From Paracoccus nototheniae (lineage in GTDB: Bacteria; Pseudomonadota; Alphaproteobacteria; Rhodobacterales; Rhodobacteraceae): 64,000 nt of DNA. Within the stretch, counting starts at the first letter, position 1. Every line of letters begins with the position of its first letter. The stretch lies in NCBI RefSeq assembly GCF_004335005.1, contig NZ_RQRT01000011.1, positions 1 through 64,000 on the forward strand, in the 5' to 3' direction. The notes beneath the pieces are model-generated. The model was not told the DNA's origin. It was given only the letters and a program-made list of their open reading frames with translations, and made no database searches. The position numbers and the translations under genes were made by a program. This document shows positions 44,797 through 53,093 of the stretch, piece by piece.

Positions 44797-45309
44797 TCAA
44801 AGCCGCATGAAGTAATTCCCGCCCAGATGCGTCGCCCCGTTCGCGCGCAGCACCAGATCGGTTTCCTCGATCGCCACGCCGGACACGACGTTGAACATGA
44901 TGCCTTTCGATCCGCGCGGCGCCGACCAGCCGCGCACGGCCAGCATGATCCGTTGCCAGACATAGCTGCCGATATCGGTCGAGCGGATGTCGCTGCGGAT
45001 ATAGACGGTGTGCATCACCGTCACCCAGGTCTGACGGCTGCCCATCAGCGGCGAGAAGTAGAAATAGGCAAAGCCGACCGGCTCTCCCTCGTATTCGATA
45101 TAGACCGAGCCGTGAAAGCCGGTCTCACCCTTCAGGTCGCTGACGACTTTTTCCAGCTGGGGCTGGTCGAAGGGCATGTCTGAAAACATGCTTTCCTTAT
45201 GCAGCTGGCGGGCCAGAGGCAGGATCTTGTCCAGATCGATGACATCCTTACCGAACTGGACGGTAATCTTGCGCAGAGTGGATTCGGGGAGGGTTGTTTC
45301 GATGCTCAT
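44797..45309 (-). CDS. GNAT-family N-acyltransferase
   Basis: A 170-residue GNAT-fold protein, with VYIEYEGEPVGFAYFYFS (central strand region near 72-89) and the VMHTVYIRSDIRSTDIGSYVWQRI segment near 102-125 covering the acyl-CoA-binding loop. It is the first gene of the PKS operon and could transfer an acyl chain, possibly from the PKS carrier protein, to an amine; this is inference. The ATG at 45309 is used; a TTG two codons earlier is possible. A hairpin ends only 11 bases upstream of the start. Confidence 0.78.
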   Translation of the reverse strand: MSIETTLPESTLRKITVQFGKDVIDLDKILPLARQLHKESMFSDMPFDQPQLEKVVSDLKGETGFHGSVYIEYEGEPVGFAYFYFSPLMGSRQTWVTVMHTVYIRSDIRSTDIGSYVWQRIMLAVRGWSAPRGSKGIMFNVVSGVAIEETDLVLRANGATHLGGNYFMRL

Positions 45310-45320
45310 GTCCAAAAATT

Positions 45321-45354
45321 AGCCCACCTTGCCTGATCAGCAAAGTGGGCTTTT
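45321..45354. terminator. Bidirectional hairpin between Hint gene and GNAT/PKS operon
   Basis: A 12-bp stem with one mismatch (45321-45332 with 45340-45351), loop CTGATCA. T-runs follow on both strands (45351-45354 plus; 45314-45318 read as T on minus). On the minus strand the 3' arm contains AAGGTGGG, the only purine-rich element upstream of the GNAT start, so it may also gate translation. Confidence 0.6.
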
Positions 45355-45375
45355 CCAAAGGGTTATATTAAAAAC

Positions 45376-46707
45376 TTACGCGTAGAGCGGGCGTTCGTTC
45401 TTGGCATGGCGGGCGGCCAGCGTGCGGCTTTCGCGACCCTTCAGGAAGGGCAGCGCCGAGGCTGCAGGCAGATCGGCCTCGACCAGCTCGTCAAAGTTCG
45501 GGAAGATCGCCCGGACTTCACGCAGCTGATCGGCGTTGAGAAAGCTGATCGCCTGACGGCCCGGATACAGGCTTTCGGCCTCGATCCCCTCGACCGACAG
45601 AATCTCGTGCTCTTCCAGCATGATGTGGAAATACTGCACGCGGCGCGCATCGCCATCGATATCGATGCCATTCACGCCGACCAGCTGCTTGACCGATACC
45701 AGAACCTCGGCGCTGCCGAACATCCGTTCCGCGATGGTCGAGCGGATGACGACCCGGTGCTGGGGCGAAAAGCTGACATCGCGGGTGGGCAGACCGTTGC
45801 CGAAGGCGCCGGCGGGAACCCGGACGGGCAGCAGCTTGGGGTTGCCCGCCAGATCGATCGAATCCAGGGTCCGCTTGCCGATCCATTGGACCTGCTTGGC
45901 CCCCTTGCGGGTCATCACCAAATCGCCTTCGCGCAGCGCTTCGACGGCAACCTTGCCGGTGGGCGTGTCGATCAGCGTGCCTGCAGTAAAGCAGATGACG
46001 CTGATGTCTTCGAAGTTCTTGAACTTGACCGTATTGCCGCCGTCAAAAGTGACCGTGCCGTCCAGAACCGAGGGATAGCCGCCGATGATATAGCGCACAT
46101 CGTCGTTCGAGAACGTGTCGGTGATCGTGTCGGCCACGCCATCGTTGTCGAAATCCAGCGAAACCTTGCCGCTGGACAGGGTCAGCGTCCAGTCGCCGGC
46201 AAGGTTCAGCGTGTCGTGACCGGCACCGCCGTCAAGAACCATCGGGCTTTTGGGATCTTTTTGCGCCAGCTCGGCATCCGACAGGGTGACGTCGGGGGTG
46301 ATGTCGCCAAAGCTGACGGAATCGTCGCCCTTGCCCAGATCGGCGGTATTGCCGCCGGAATGGTCCAGCACCAGAGTGTCGTTGCCGTCACCCATTTTCA
46401 GATTGTCAAAGCCGCTGCGGAACATGCTGACCGAGTCGTCGCCGCTGCCCATGTCGATGTCGTCGAAGGCGACGCGGAGGCCGCCCTCGTCGGTGGTCCA
46501 GATCATGTTCTCGGCGACCAGGGTGTCATCGCCACCTTCCATGTCGACATCGAAGAACCCGCGGCTGCTGCCGCCGCTGGTTCCGCCGACACCGGCATTT
46601 CCTGTCACGGTCACGCCCGACGGATCCCTCAGCGGGACGCCATTCCCATCCGCGCCATTACTGACCGTTACGCCATTCGCATCATTGTTGCCGTCGATAT
46701 CCGCCAT
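45376..46707 (-). CDS. Hint-domain protein with acidic GGxD repeats
   Basis: A 443-residue protein. The N-terminal half (about 1-180) is Asp/Gly rich with five calcium-binding-like repeats of the type MxGGDDTL (MEGGDDTL, MGSGDDSV, MGDGNDTL, LGKGDDSV, GGAGHDTL), as in RTX-type secreted proteins. The C-terminal half is a Hint_2 domain starting at VICFTAGTLI with the nucleophile Cys, followed by VSFSPQHRV (block with conserved His). Hint proteins of this type are frequent in Rhodobacterales and probably exported, but their role is unknown. The start at 46707 has GAGGAG upstream. A terminator hairpin separates it from the PKS operon. Confidence 0.8.
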   Translation of the reverse strand: MADIDGNNDANGVTVSNGADGNGVPLRDPSGVTVTGNAGVGGTSGGSSRGFFDVDMEGGDDTLVAENMIWTTDEGGLRVAFDDIDMGSGDDSVSMFRSGFDNLKMGDGNDTLVLDHSGGNTADLGKGDDSVSFGDITPDVTLSDAELAQKDPKSPMVLDGGAGHDTLNLAGDWTLTLSSGKVSLDFDNDGVADTITDTFSNDDVRYIIGGYPSVLDGTVTFDGGNTVKFKNFEDISVICFTAGTLIDTPTGKVAVEALREGDLVMTRKGAKQVQWIGKRTLDSIDLAGNPKLLPVRVPAGAFGNGLPTRDVSFSPQHRVVIRSTIAERMFGSAEVLVSVKQLVGVNGIDIDGDARRVQYFHIMLEEHEILSVEGIEAESLYPGRQAISFLNADQLREVRAIFPNFDELVEADLPAASALPFLKGRESRTLAARHAKNERPLYA

Positions 46708-47037
46708 AGCGGTACTCCTCGTGAAAAAGTGGTGCCAGATAACTCTGCTTTAACAGGTGTTAAGAAAATTGGGCCGGTTCTGTCAATGGTTGGTTAACGA
46801 TTTGACGGCGGGCGTCATATTTCTGGCATGATGAGAAGGTGTGCCGTAATCCATAAATTATACATAAATTACAATTATATGATGAACAGACGGCGGAGAT
46901 TGCCGACTAATTTCGCCAAAGGTGATCTGGAATTGAGCGATAGGCTTCTAAAAGTTAAGCAGAATTATCATCATTATTTTTACAAACTGAACCGTATGTT
47001 TTACACTTGGACAGCGTCCGGTTCTGTCTGCAACGGC
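46708..47037. promoter_or_regulatory. AT-rich intergenic region upstream of the Hint gene
   Basis: A markedly AT-rich stretch (about 46830-47010, with runs such as ATAAATTATACATAAATTAC) in otherwise GC-rich DNA. On the minus strand, TTGACA (46786-46781) followed 17 bp later by TTAACA (46763-46758) is a promoter candidate for the Hint gene. TTAACA and TGTTAA arms at 46750-46755 and 46758-46763 make a near-perfect operator-like palindrome over the -10. A possible small plus-strand ORF here is not credible. I see no other gene. Confidence 0.45.
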
Positions 47038-47058
47038 AAAAAGCCCGCCTTTGGCGGG
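47038..47058 (-). terminator. Terminator after universal stress protein gene
   Basis: On the minus strand, a perfect 6-bp CCCGCC/GGCGGG stem with a three-base loop is followed by five T. Confidence 0.75.
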
Positions 47059-47093
47059 AGGCTGGCCTTATGCATGGACAATACGGGGTCGCA

Positions 47094-47978
47094 TCAGCGG
47101 AACAGAAGCACCGGGCGGCGGCTGTCGATCAGCATCTGGGTGGTGACCGAGCCGATGATCAGGCGCCGGATGCGGCTGTGACCATAGGCGCCCATCGCCA
47201 GCAGGTCGTGGTTCTGATCCTTGATCCGGGCAATCAGCGCGGTTTCGGGATTGCCGTGCAGAATCACCGCATCGGCGCGGCACCCGGCGGCGCGCAGGCG
47301 CAGGATCGCCTCGTCCAGATCCTCGCTGGCCGCGTGGCCGACCGGGCCGACCATCGCCACCTCGACCCGGAGCCTTTGAAAGGCGGGGTGGGCGGCCAGA
47401 AAATCGACCCCCTTCATCGCCGAGGCACCCCCGTCAAACGCCAGCAGCGCGCTGTGCACCGGGCGAAAATCGCGGGCGGCGACCAGCACCGGCACCTTTG
47501 CGGCGCGCACGACGCGCTCCAGGTTGGATCCCAGATGCCCCTTGGCGAAATCCGCCGCCGCCCCGCGCTTGCCGATGACGATCAGGGCGGGGTCGGCCTG
47601 CCGGTCGGTCGCGTGGTCGATCAGGTCGCCCTGTTCCAGCCGGGTGGCGACCGGCAGGCAGGCAGCGTGGTCGGGTCCGGCAAAAGCCGACAGGCTGCGC
47701 TCCGTCAGGCTGCGGGCATCCTCCAGCAGCGCGCGGCCCTCGGCATGGGAGATGCGGGCGCGTTGGGCGTCCAGCACCGCCAATTCGTCCAGCAGGGCGC
47801 TGCGGGCGCCAAGCCGGATGGTGCCGGACAGATCCTGCGCCCCGGGCGGGCCGCGACGGCCCAACACATGCAGCAGCTCGACCGGCTGGCCCGCCGGCGC
47901 GGCGATCCAGGCTGCATATTCGCAGACCGGGATCGCATAGACCGACCCGTCCACCAAAGCGATGACCTTGTCCGGCAT
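47094..47978 (-). CDS. Universal stress protein with two UspA domains
   Basis: A 294-residue protein of two tandem UspA folds. The first begins with KVIALVDGSVYAIPVCEYAAW near 4-24, the second around 148-160 with HSALLAFDGGASAMKGVDFLA. The C-terminal LLAMGAYGHSRIRRLIIGSVTTQML matches the ATP-binding G-2x-G-9x-G(S/T) pattern of ATP-binding Usps. It lies 14 bp downstream of the SulP transporter gene in the same operon, an association also known for SulP genes elsewhere. A terminator follows. Confidence 0.85.
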   Translation of the reverse strand: MPDKVIALVDGSVYAIPVCEYAAWIAAPAGQPVELLHVLGRRGPPGAQDLSGTIRLGARSALLDELAVLDAQRARISHAEGRALLEDARSLTERSLSAFAGPDHAACLPVATRLEQGDLIDHATDRQADPALIVIGKRGAAADFAKGHLGSNLERVVRAAKVPVLVAARDFRPVHSALLAFDGGASAMKGVDFLAAHPAFQRLRVEVAMVGPVGHAASEDLDEAILRLRAAGCRADAVILHGNPETALIARIKDQNHDLLAMGAYGHSRIRRLIIGSVTTQMLIDSRRPVLLFR

Positions 47979-47992
47979 GGCGCATCCTCCCC

Positions 47993-49489
47993 CTAATGCG
48001 CGGTCAGTTTATCCAAAGCGCCGGGTTTGTCATGTGTTCCAAGCCGGTCGACCAACGTTTCGGACGCTTCGTTCATGCCGATCACCTGCACCTCGGCCCC
48101 GTCGCGGCGGAATTTCAGGATCGCCATGTCCAGCGCCTGAACGGAACTGATGTCCCAGATATGCGCGCGGCTGACATCGATGGTGACCCGGTCCAGCGGT
48201 TCGGCAAAGTCGAAAGCCGCCATGAAATCCTCGACCGAGCCGTAAAACATCTGGCCCTCGACCTGATAGTTGCGGTGGCGTCCGTCCGCCGACAGGGTCG
48301 ATGTGACGCGGAACAGCTGGGCGATCTTGGCGGCGAAGAAGATCCCCGACAACAGCACGCCCGCCAGCACGCCGATGGCCAGATTATGGGTCCAGACCAC
48401 CGTCGCCACCGTCGCCAGCATCACGACCGATGATGATGTCGGATGGCTGCGCAGGTTGGCGATCGACGACCAGCTGAACGTCCCGACCGAGACCATGATC
48501 ATGATCGCCACCAGCGCCGGCATGGGAATCCGGCTGACCAGATCGCCCAACCCCACCACAAGGATCAGCAGCGCCACCCCGGCGGTGAACGAGGACAACC
48601 GCCCCCGACCGCCGGATTTGACGTTGATCATCGACTGCCCGATCATCGCGCAGCCCGCCATGCCGCCGATGAAACCGGTGGCGGTATTGGCCAGACCCTG
48701 ACCGATGCATTCCTGATTGCGGCTGGACCGGGTGTCGGTCAGCTCGTCCACAAGGTTCTGCGTCATCAGGCTTTCCAGCAGGCCGACGATGGCGACCGCG
48801 AAGGCATAGGGCAGGATGATCTGCAGCGTCTGAAGGTTCAGCGGAATGTCGGGGATCAGAAAGACCGGCAGCGTATCGGGCAGCGCGCCCATGTCGCCCA
48901 CCGTGCGCACATCCCAGCCAAGCGCCATCGCCAGACCGGTCATCACCACGATGGTGACCAGAGGCGAGGGGATCGCCTTGGTGATCCTTGGGAACAGATA
49001 GATGATCGCCAGCGAGGCCGCGACCAGCACATAGGTGAACCAGCCGACGCCCGGCAGCCTGGGGTCCAGTTCCGGCAGCTGCGCCATGAAGATCAGGATC
49101 GCCAACGCGTTCACGAACCCGGTCATCACCGATTTCGACACATAGCGCATCACGAAGCCCAGCTTCAGCAGCCCACAGCCGATCTGGATCAGCCCGGCCA
49201 GCACCGTGGCCGCCAGCAGATATTCCAGCCCGTGATCGCGGACCAGCGTGATCATCAGCACCGCCGTGGCGGCGGTCGCCGCGGAAATCATGCCCGGGCG
49301 GCCTCCGGTGATCGCGGTGATCACCGCGATGGAAAAGCTGGCATACAGCCCGACCTTGGGGTCGACGCCCGCGATGATGGAAAAGGCGATGGCCTCGGGG
49401 ATCAGCGCCAGCGCGACGACCAGTCCCGACAGCAGGTCCGGGCGGATATTGCCCAGCCATTCGGCCTTGTAGCGTTCGATTGAAGTCAT
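47993..49489 (-). CDS. SulP-family inorganic anion transporter with STAS domain
   Basis: A 498-residue SulP/SLC26 permease with roughly 12-14 hydrophobic segments from residue 16 to about 385, including [21 protein letters not shown] and the NxxxGxxGGM-type [16 protein letters not shown]-terminal STAS domain (about 405-490) has [20 protein letters not shown]. The substrate could be sulfate, bicarbonate or another anion. The ATG at 49489 is chosen because the frame to the left runs through the leader. A gene-free 243-bp leader precedes it. Confidence 0.87.
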   Translation of the reverse strand: MTSIERYKAEWLGNIRPDLLSGLVVALALIPEAIAFSIIAGVDPKVGLYASFSIAVITAITGGRPGMISAATAATAVLMITLVRDHGLEYLLAATVLAGLIQIGCGLLKLGFVMRYVSKSVMTGFVNALAILIFMAQLPELDPRLPGVGWFTYVLVAASLAIIYLFPRITKAIPSPLVTIVVMTGLAMALGWDVRTVGDMGALPDTLPVFLIPDIPLNLQTLQIILPYAFAVAIVGLLESLMTQNLVDELTDTRSSRNQECIGQGLANTATGFIGGMAGCAMIGQSMINVKSGGRGRLSSFTAGVALLILVVGLGDLVSRIPMPALVAIMIMVSVGTFSWSSIANLRSHPTSSSVVMLATVATVVWTHNLAIGVLAGVLLSGIFFAAKIAQLFRVTSTLSADGRHRNYQVEGQMFYGSVEDFMAAFDFAEPLDRVTIDVSRAHIWDISSVQALDMAILKFRRDGAEVQVIGMNEASETLVDRLGTHDKPGALDKLTAH

Positions 49490-49665
49490 GTTTGATCCGT
49501 TCCCGACCGGGGCCATCAGGGCGCCCGGCATCCGACAGTCTGGCTGTCGAGGTTCGAATTGTCCGGCGGATCGGCGGCCGGAAGAGCCACCCGGAATCTC
49601 ACCGGGTCCATGCGTGTGGGGCGCTGATAGCGGTAAAAGGCGCGGGCGGGCAAGCCTTTCGCCGC
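49490..49665 (-). ncRNA. Structured 5' leader of the sulP gene (possible sul1-type cis-regulatory RNA)
   Basis: The leader contains no convincing ORF but several compact hairpins. One is a perfect 6-bp ACCCGG/CCGGGT stem with 7-nt loop (49589-49607); another is CGACAG/CTGTCG with 5-nt loop (49533-49549). CCGGGC/GCCCCGG arms lie closer to the start (about 49507-49530). I recall a published alphaproteobacterial motif named sul1 found upstream of sulfate/SulP transporters; whether this is it cannot be confirmed without a covariance model. Confidence 0.4.
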
Positions 49666-49697
49666 AAAAAACCGCCGCGCCTTGCGGGCACGGCGGT
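49666..49697 (-). terminator. Rho-independent terminator after trpS
   Basis: On the minus strand, an 11-bp stem (one G-U) with loop CGCAA is followed by six T. It separates trpS from the sulP leader. Confidence 0.85.
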
Positions 49698-49732
49698 CGG
49701 TCAGTCTGCCCGGTGCCCGATCGGGCGGCAGA

Positions 49733-50767
49733 TCAGGCGCGGGGGCGCAGCAGGCCCATGATGTCCTTGGTCCGCTGCAGGATCGGCATCGCCACCGCCG
49801 CCGCGCGATCCGCGCCATCGGCCAGCACGGCGTCGATCTGGGCGGGATCGGCCATGAATTCGGCCATGCGGCGGGTGATGGGCGACAGTGCCTCGACCGC
49901 GACCTCGGCCAAAGCGGGCTTGAAGGCGCCAAAGCCCTGACCCTCGAACCGGGCCAGCACCTGATCGGGGGTCTCATCCGTCAGGGCGGCATAGATGTTG
50001 ACCAGATTGCGCGCCTCGGGGCGGTCTTTCAGACCCTCCATCTGGCCGGGCAGAGGCTCGGCATCGGTGCGGGCCTTGCGGATTTTCTGGGCGATCGTGT
50101 CGGCATCGTCGGTCAGGTTGATCCGGCTGGCATCCGACGGGTCGGATTTCGACATCTTCTTGCTGCCGTCGCGCAGGGACATCACGCGGGTGGCCACGCC
50201 CTCGATCAGCGGTTCGGTGATCGGGAAATGGGTGACGCCGTAATCATGGTTGAACTTGGCGGCGATGTCGCGGGTCAGTTCCAGATGCTGCTTCTGATCC
50301 TCGCCCACCGGCACCGCGGTCGCCTGATAGGTCAGGATATCGGCCGCCATCAGCGCCGGATAGGCCAGCAGGCCGAGGCTGGCATTTTCGCTGTTCTTGC
50401 CCGCCTTGTCCTTGAACTGGGTCATCCGGTACATCCAGCCGACCCGGGCCACCGTGTTGAACAGCCACGCCATTTCGGCATGCGCGCTGACCTGTGACTG
50501 ATTGAACAGGATCGACTGTGCGGGATCGACGCCCGAGGCCAGGAAGGCCGCCGCCGCCTCTCGCGTGCGGGCGCGCAGGATCTGCGGGTCTTGCCAGACG
50601 GTGATCGCGTGCAGATCGACGATGCAATAGACCGTCTCGGCCTGATCGCCCTGCAGGGCGGCAAAGCGTTTCAGCGCGCCCAGATAATTCCCAAGCGTCA
50701 GCCCCCCCGAGGGCTGGATCCCCGAAAAGATGCGCGGGCGGAACGGGGCGTTGATCGGATCGGACAT
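49733..50767 (-). CDS. trpS: Tryptophanyl-tRNA synthetase
   Basis: Class I aminoacyl-tRNA synthetase, 344 residues, charging tRNA-Trp. The HIGH-like region is [12 protein letters not shown] near 20-31, and KMSKS is intact within [11 protein letters not shown]. The ATG at 50767 is chosen because homologues start at about this residue; the frame upstream is not conserved-looking. It is the last gene before the terminator at 49666-49697 and is divergent from the rhomboid gene. Confidence 0.94.
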   Translation of the reverse strand: MSDPINAPFRPRIFSGIQPSGGLTLGNYLGALKRFAALQGDQAETVYCIVDLHAITVWQDPQILRARTREAAAAFLASGVDPAQSILFNQSQVSAHAEMAWLFNTVARVGWMYRMTQFKDKAGKNSENASLGLLAYPALMAADILTYQATAVPVGEDQKQHLELTRDIAAKFNHDYGVTHFPITEPLIEGVATRVMSLRDGSKKMSKSDPSDASRINLTDDADTIAQKIRKARTDAEPLPGQMEGLKDRPEARNLVNIYAALTDETPDQVLARFEGQGFGAFKPALAEVAVEALSPITRRMAEFMADPAQIDAVLADGADRAAAVAMPILQRTKDIMGLLRPRA

Positions 50768-50855
50768 AATCGGCCTGCCTTGGAATTTCCTGCACCGTGG
50801 CTTAGCGGGTGGGGGCACCCTTCGCAACCGTCCCTAAACCCGAACAGGAATTCCC

Positions 50856-51557
50856 ATGCGCCAAGGCCTGACCGAATCGCCGCTGAACCCGCTGCCGCCC
50901 GTGATCTGGCTGCTGGCGCTGCCGATCATCGCGACCGAGGCGATCTTTGCCCTGGGGTCGGCGGGCCTGATCGGCGGGGCCGAGGGGGTGGGAATGCGGC
51001 TGCAGGCGATCCGTCTGACCGCCTTTCCGCCCGAACTGGCGCAGCGCATCTGGACGCTTGGGGCGGTGGATGCGGGGCAGCTGTACCGGGCGTTCAGTTT
51101 CAGCTTCGTGCATGTGTCGTTCACCCATGCGCTGTTCGTGGTGGTCTTTACGCTGGCGCTTGGGAACATGGTGTCGGGCAGCTTCCGGCCTGCGGCGCTG
51201 CTGGCGCTGTTCTTCGGATCGGCGATCGGCGGGGCGCTGGTCTATGCGGCGTTGCTGCCGCTGACCGGGGTGCGGGCCGCGCCGCTGATCGGCGGTTACC
51301 CGGCGGTCTATGGGCTGGTCGGGGCCTTCACCTTCCTTTTGTGGGCGCGGCTGGCGGCGGTGAATGCGAACCGGCTGCGGGCGTTCACGCTGATCGGCAT
51401 CCTGCTGATGTTCCAGCTGGTCTTTGGGCTGGTCTTTGGCGGCACCGGACCGGGCTGGATCGCCGAGCTTGCGGGCTTTGCCACCGGTTTCGCGCTGTCC
51501 TTCCTGCTGGTCGATGGCGGGCTGGCCCGGGCGCTGGCGCAGATCCGCCAGCGTTAA
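50856..51557 (+). CDS. Rhomboid-fold membrane protein lacking catalytic residues
   Basis: A 233-residue rhomboid-family protein with about six hydrophobic segments, HVSFTHALFVVVF near 84-96 matching the conserved HxxxxHxxxN region, and the helix GGYPAVYGLVGAF near 148. In active rhomboids this helix reads GxSGxxxGL; here Ser is replaced by Tyr. The later His helix reads AELAGFATGF, with Glu in place of the catalytic His. It is therefore predicted proteolytically inactive (iRhom-like). Its stop overlaps the murJ stop by 3 nt in a convergent arrangement. Confidence 0.8.
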   Translation: MRQGLTESPLNPLPPVIWLLALPIIATEAIFALGSAGLIGGAEGVGMRLQAIRLTAFPPELAQRIWTLGAVDAGQLYRAFSFSFVHVSFTHALFVVVFTLALGNMVSGSFRPAALLALFFGSAIGGALVYAALLPLTGVRAAPLIGGYPAVYGLVGAFTFLLWARLAAVNANRLRAFTLIGILLMFQLVFGLVFGGTGPGWIAELAGFATGFALSFLLVDGGLARALAQIRQR

Positions 51558-53083
51558 CCGCGTTTCACGGCGGCTTTCAGTTCCGAGATCCGATAGCCGC
51601 CGATGACGAAGGCCAGCGCGAAATAAAGGCCCGCCCCGCCAAAGACAAGGATCGCAAGACCCGCGCCGCGGCCAAGACCCGCGCCCTCCAGCCATTCGCG
51701 CATGCCCCACAGCGCGGCCGCCATCAGGGCCGAGGCCAGCAGGATGCGCGGAAAGGCGCGGCGCAACCGGGCATCGGCGCGCGCGGCCTGACCCATGCTG
51801 CGGGTGCCCCACCACAATTGCGCGACCATGATCCAGGCGGCGATGGTCGTGCCCAGGGCGGCGGCCAGAAAGCCCAGCCAGGGCATCAGCCCAAAGGCCG
51901 CCACCGCATTCACCACCATCGACAGCAGCGCAAAGCGGAACGGCGTGCGCGTATCCTCGCGCGCGAAATACAAGGGCTGCAGGATCTTTTGCAGAACGAA
52001 GGCGGGCAGGCCAAGCGCATAGACGACCAGCGCCGCCGCCGTCTGCTGCGTGTCGAAGGCGGTAAAGGCGCCGCGTTCGAACAGGGTCGCGACCATCGGC
52101 TGCGCGATCACCGCGATGGCAAAGGCGGCGGGCAGGGTCAGAAAGAACCCGAACTCGGTCGCGCGGGAATAGGCCGATTGCCCGCCCGCGTGATCCTCGG
52201 CCCGGATGCGGCGGGCCAGTTCCGGCAGCAGCACGACGGCCACCGCCGCCCCCACCACGCCAAGCGGCAGCTGATACAGCCGGTCGGAATAGGACAGCCA
52301 GGCGATTGCGCCTTCGAACCGCGATCCGACCTGACGCCCGATCAGCAGGTTGATCTGCACCACGCCGCCCGCGAAGGCGGCGGGCAGGGCGACGGCGACC
52401 AAACGGCGCATGTCGGGCGACAGGCGCGGGCGGCGGGGCCAGAACGTGTATCCCGTGCGTCGCGCATCCCACCAGACCAGCGCCAGCTGGGCGATGCCGG
52501 TGACGGGCGTGGCCCAGGCCAGCGTCAGCCCCAGATCCCAGCCCTGCCAGCGCCCCAGCCCCATCGCCACGATGAACAGCAGGTTCAGCAGCACCGGTGC
52601 GGCGGCGGCGGCGGTGAAGCGGCCATTGGCATTCAGCACCCCCGAGATCATCGAGGCCATCGAGATCAGCAGGATATAGGGAAAGGTGATCCGCCCATAG
52701 GTGACCGCCAGATCGAACCGCTCGTCCCCGGCAAAGCCCGATGCCATCAGCCAGACCAGCCCCGGCATGAAGATCATCGCCACCGCCGACAAAGCCAGCA
52801 CGGTCAGGAACAGACCCGAGAACGCCTCGCGCGCGAAACGCTGCGCGGCGTCGGGATCCTCCAGCTTTTTGGAAAACATCGGGATGAAGGCGGTGTTGAA
52901 CGCGCCTTCGGCGAAAAAGCGGCGGAACATGTTTGGCAGGGACAGGGCGATCAGGAACGCCTCGGCCACCGCGCCCGTGCCCAGCCATGCCGCCATCAGG
53001 ATGTCGCGCACAAAGCCCGAGGCCCGAGAGATCAGAGTCCACAGCCCGACGGACAGAAAGCCCCGCACAAGTCCGGATTTCAT
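51554..53083 (-). CDS. murJ: Lipid II flippase MurJ
   Basis: MATE-like flippase exporting lipid II for peptidoglycan synthesis. The 509-residue protein has about 14 hydrophobic segments, with the N-terminal SRASGFVRDILMAAWLG and RRFFAEGAFNTAFIPMF typical of MurJ/MviN. The start at 53083 lies 10 bp after glnD, so glnD and murJ are likely cotranscribed. Confidence 0.93.
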   Translation of the reverse strand: MKSGLVRGFLSVGLWTLISRASGFVRDILMAAWLGTGAVAEAFLIALSLPNMFRRFFAEGAFNTAFIPMFSKKLEDPDAAQRFAREAFSGLFLTVLALSAVAMIFMPGLVWLMASGFAGDERFDLAVTYGRITFPYILLISMASMISGVLNANGRFTAAAAAPVLLNLLFIVAMGLGRWQGWDLGLTLAWATPVTGIAQLALVWWDARRTGYTFWPRRPRLSPDMRRLVAVALPAAFAGGVVQINLLIGRQVGSRFEGAIAWLSYSDRLYQLPLGVVGAAVAVVLLPELARRIRAEDHAGGQSAYSRATEFGFFLTLPAAFAIAVIAQPMVATLFERGAFTAFDTQQTAAALVVYALGLPAFVLQKILQPLYFAREDTRTPFRFALLSMVVNAVAAFGLMPWLGFLAAALGTTIAAWIMVAQLWWGTRSMGQAARADARLRRAFPRILLASALMAAALWGMREWLEGAGLGRGAGLAILVFGGAGLYFALAFVIGGYRISELKAAVKRG

Positions 53084-53093
53084 GGTTGCCAGT

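Noticed and set aside
41048..44815. A plus-strand open frame of 1,255 codons opposite the PKS gene, with a second of 1,030 codons at 37916-41008
   Set aside because: Both are antisense to the PKS, which has intact domain motifs throughout. The translations are rich in Arg/Gln/His with no domain pattern, as expected from GC-rich shadow frames.
46828..47181. A plus-strand ORF of 117 codons in the AT-rich region
   Set aside because: It overlaps the terminator and 3' end of the universal stress gene, has no ribosome-binding site and shows no family resemblance.
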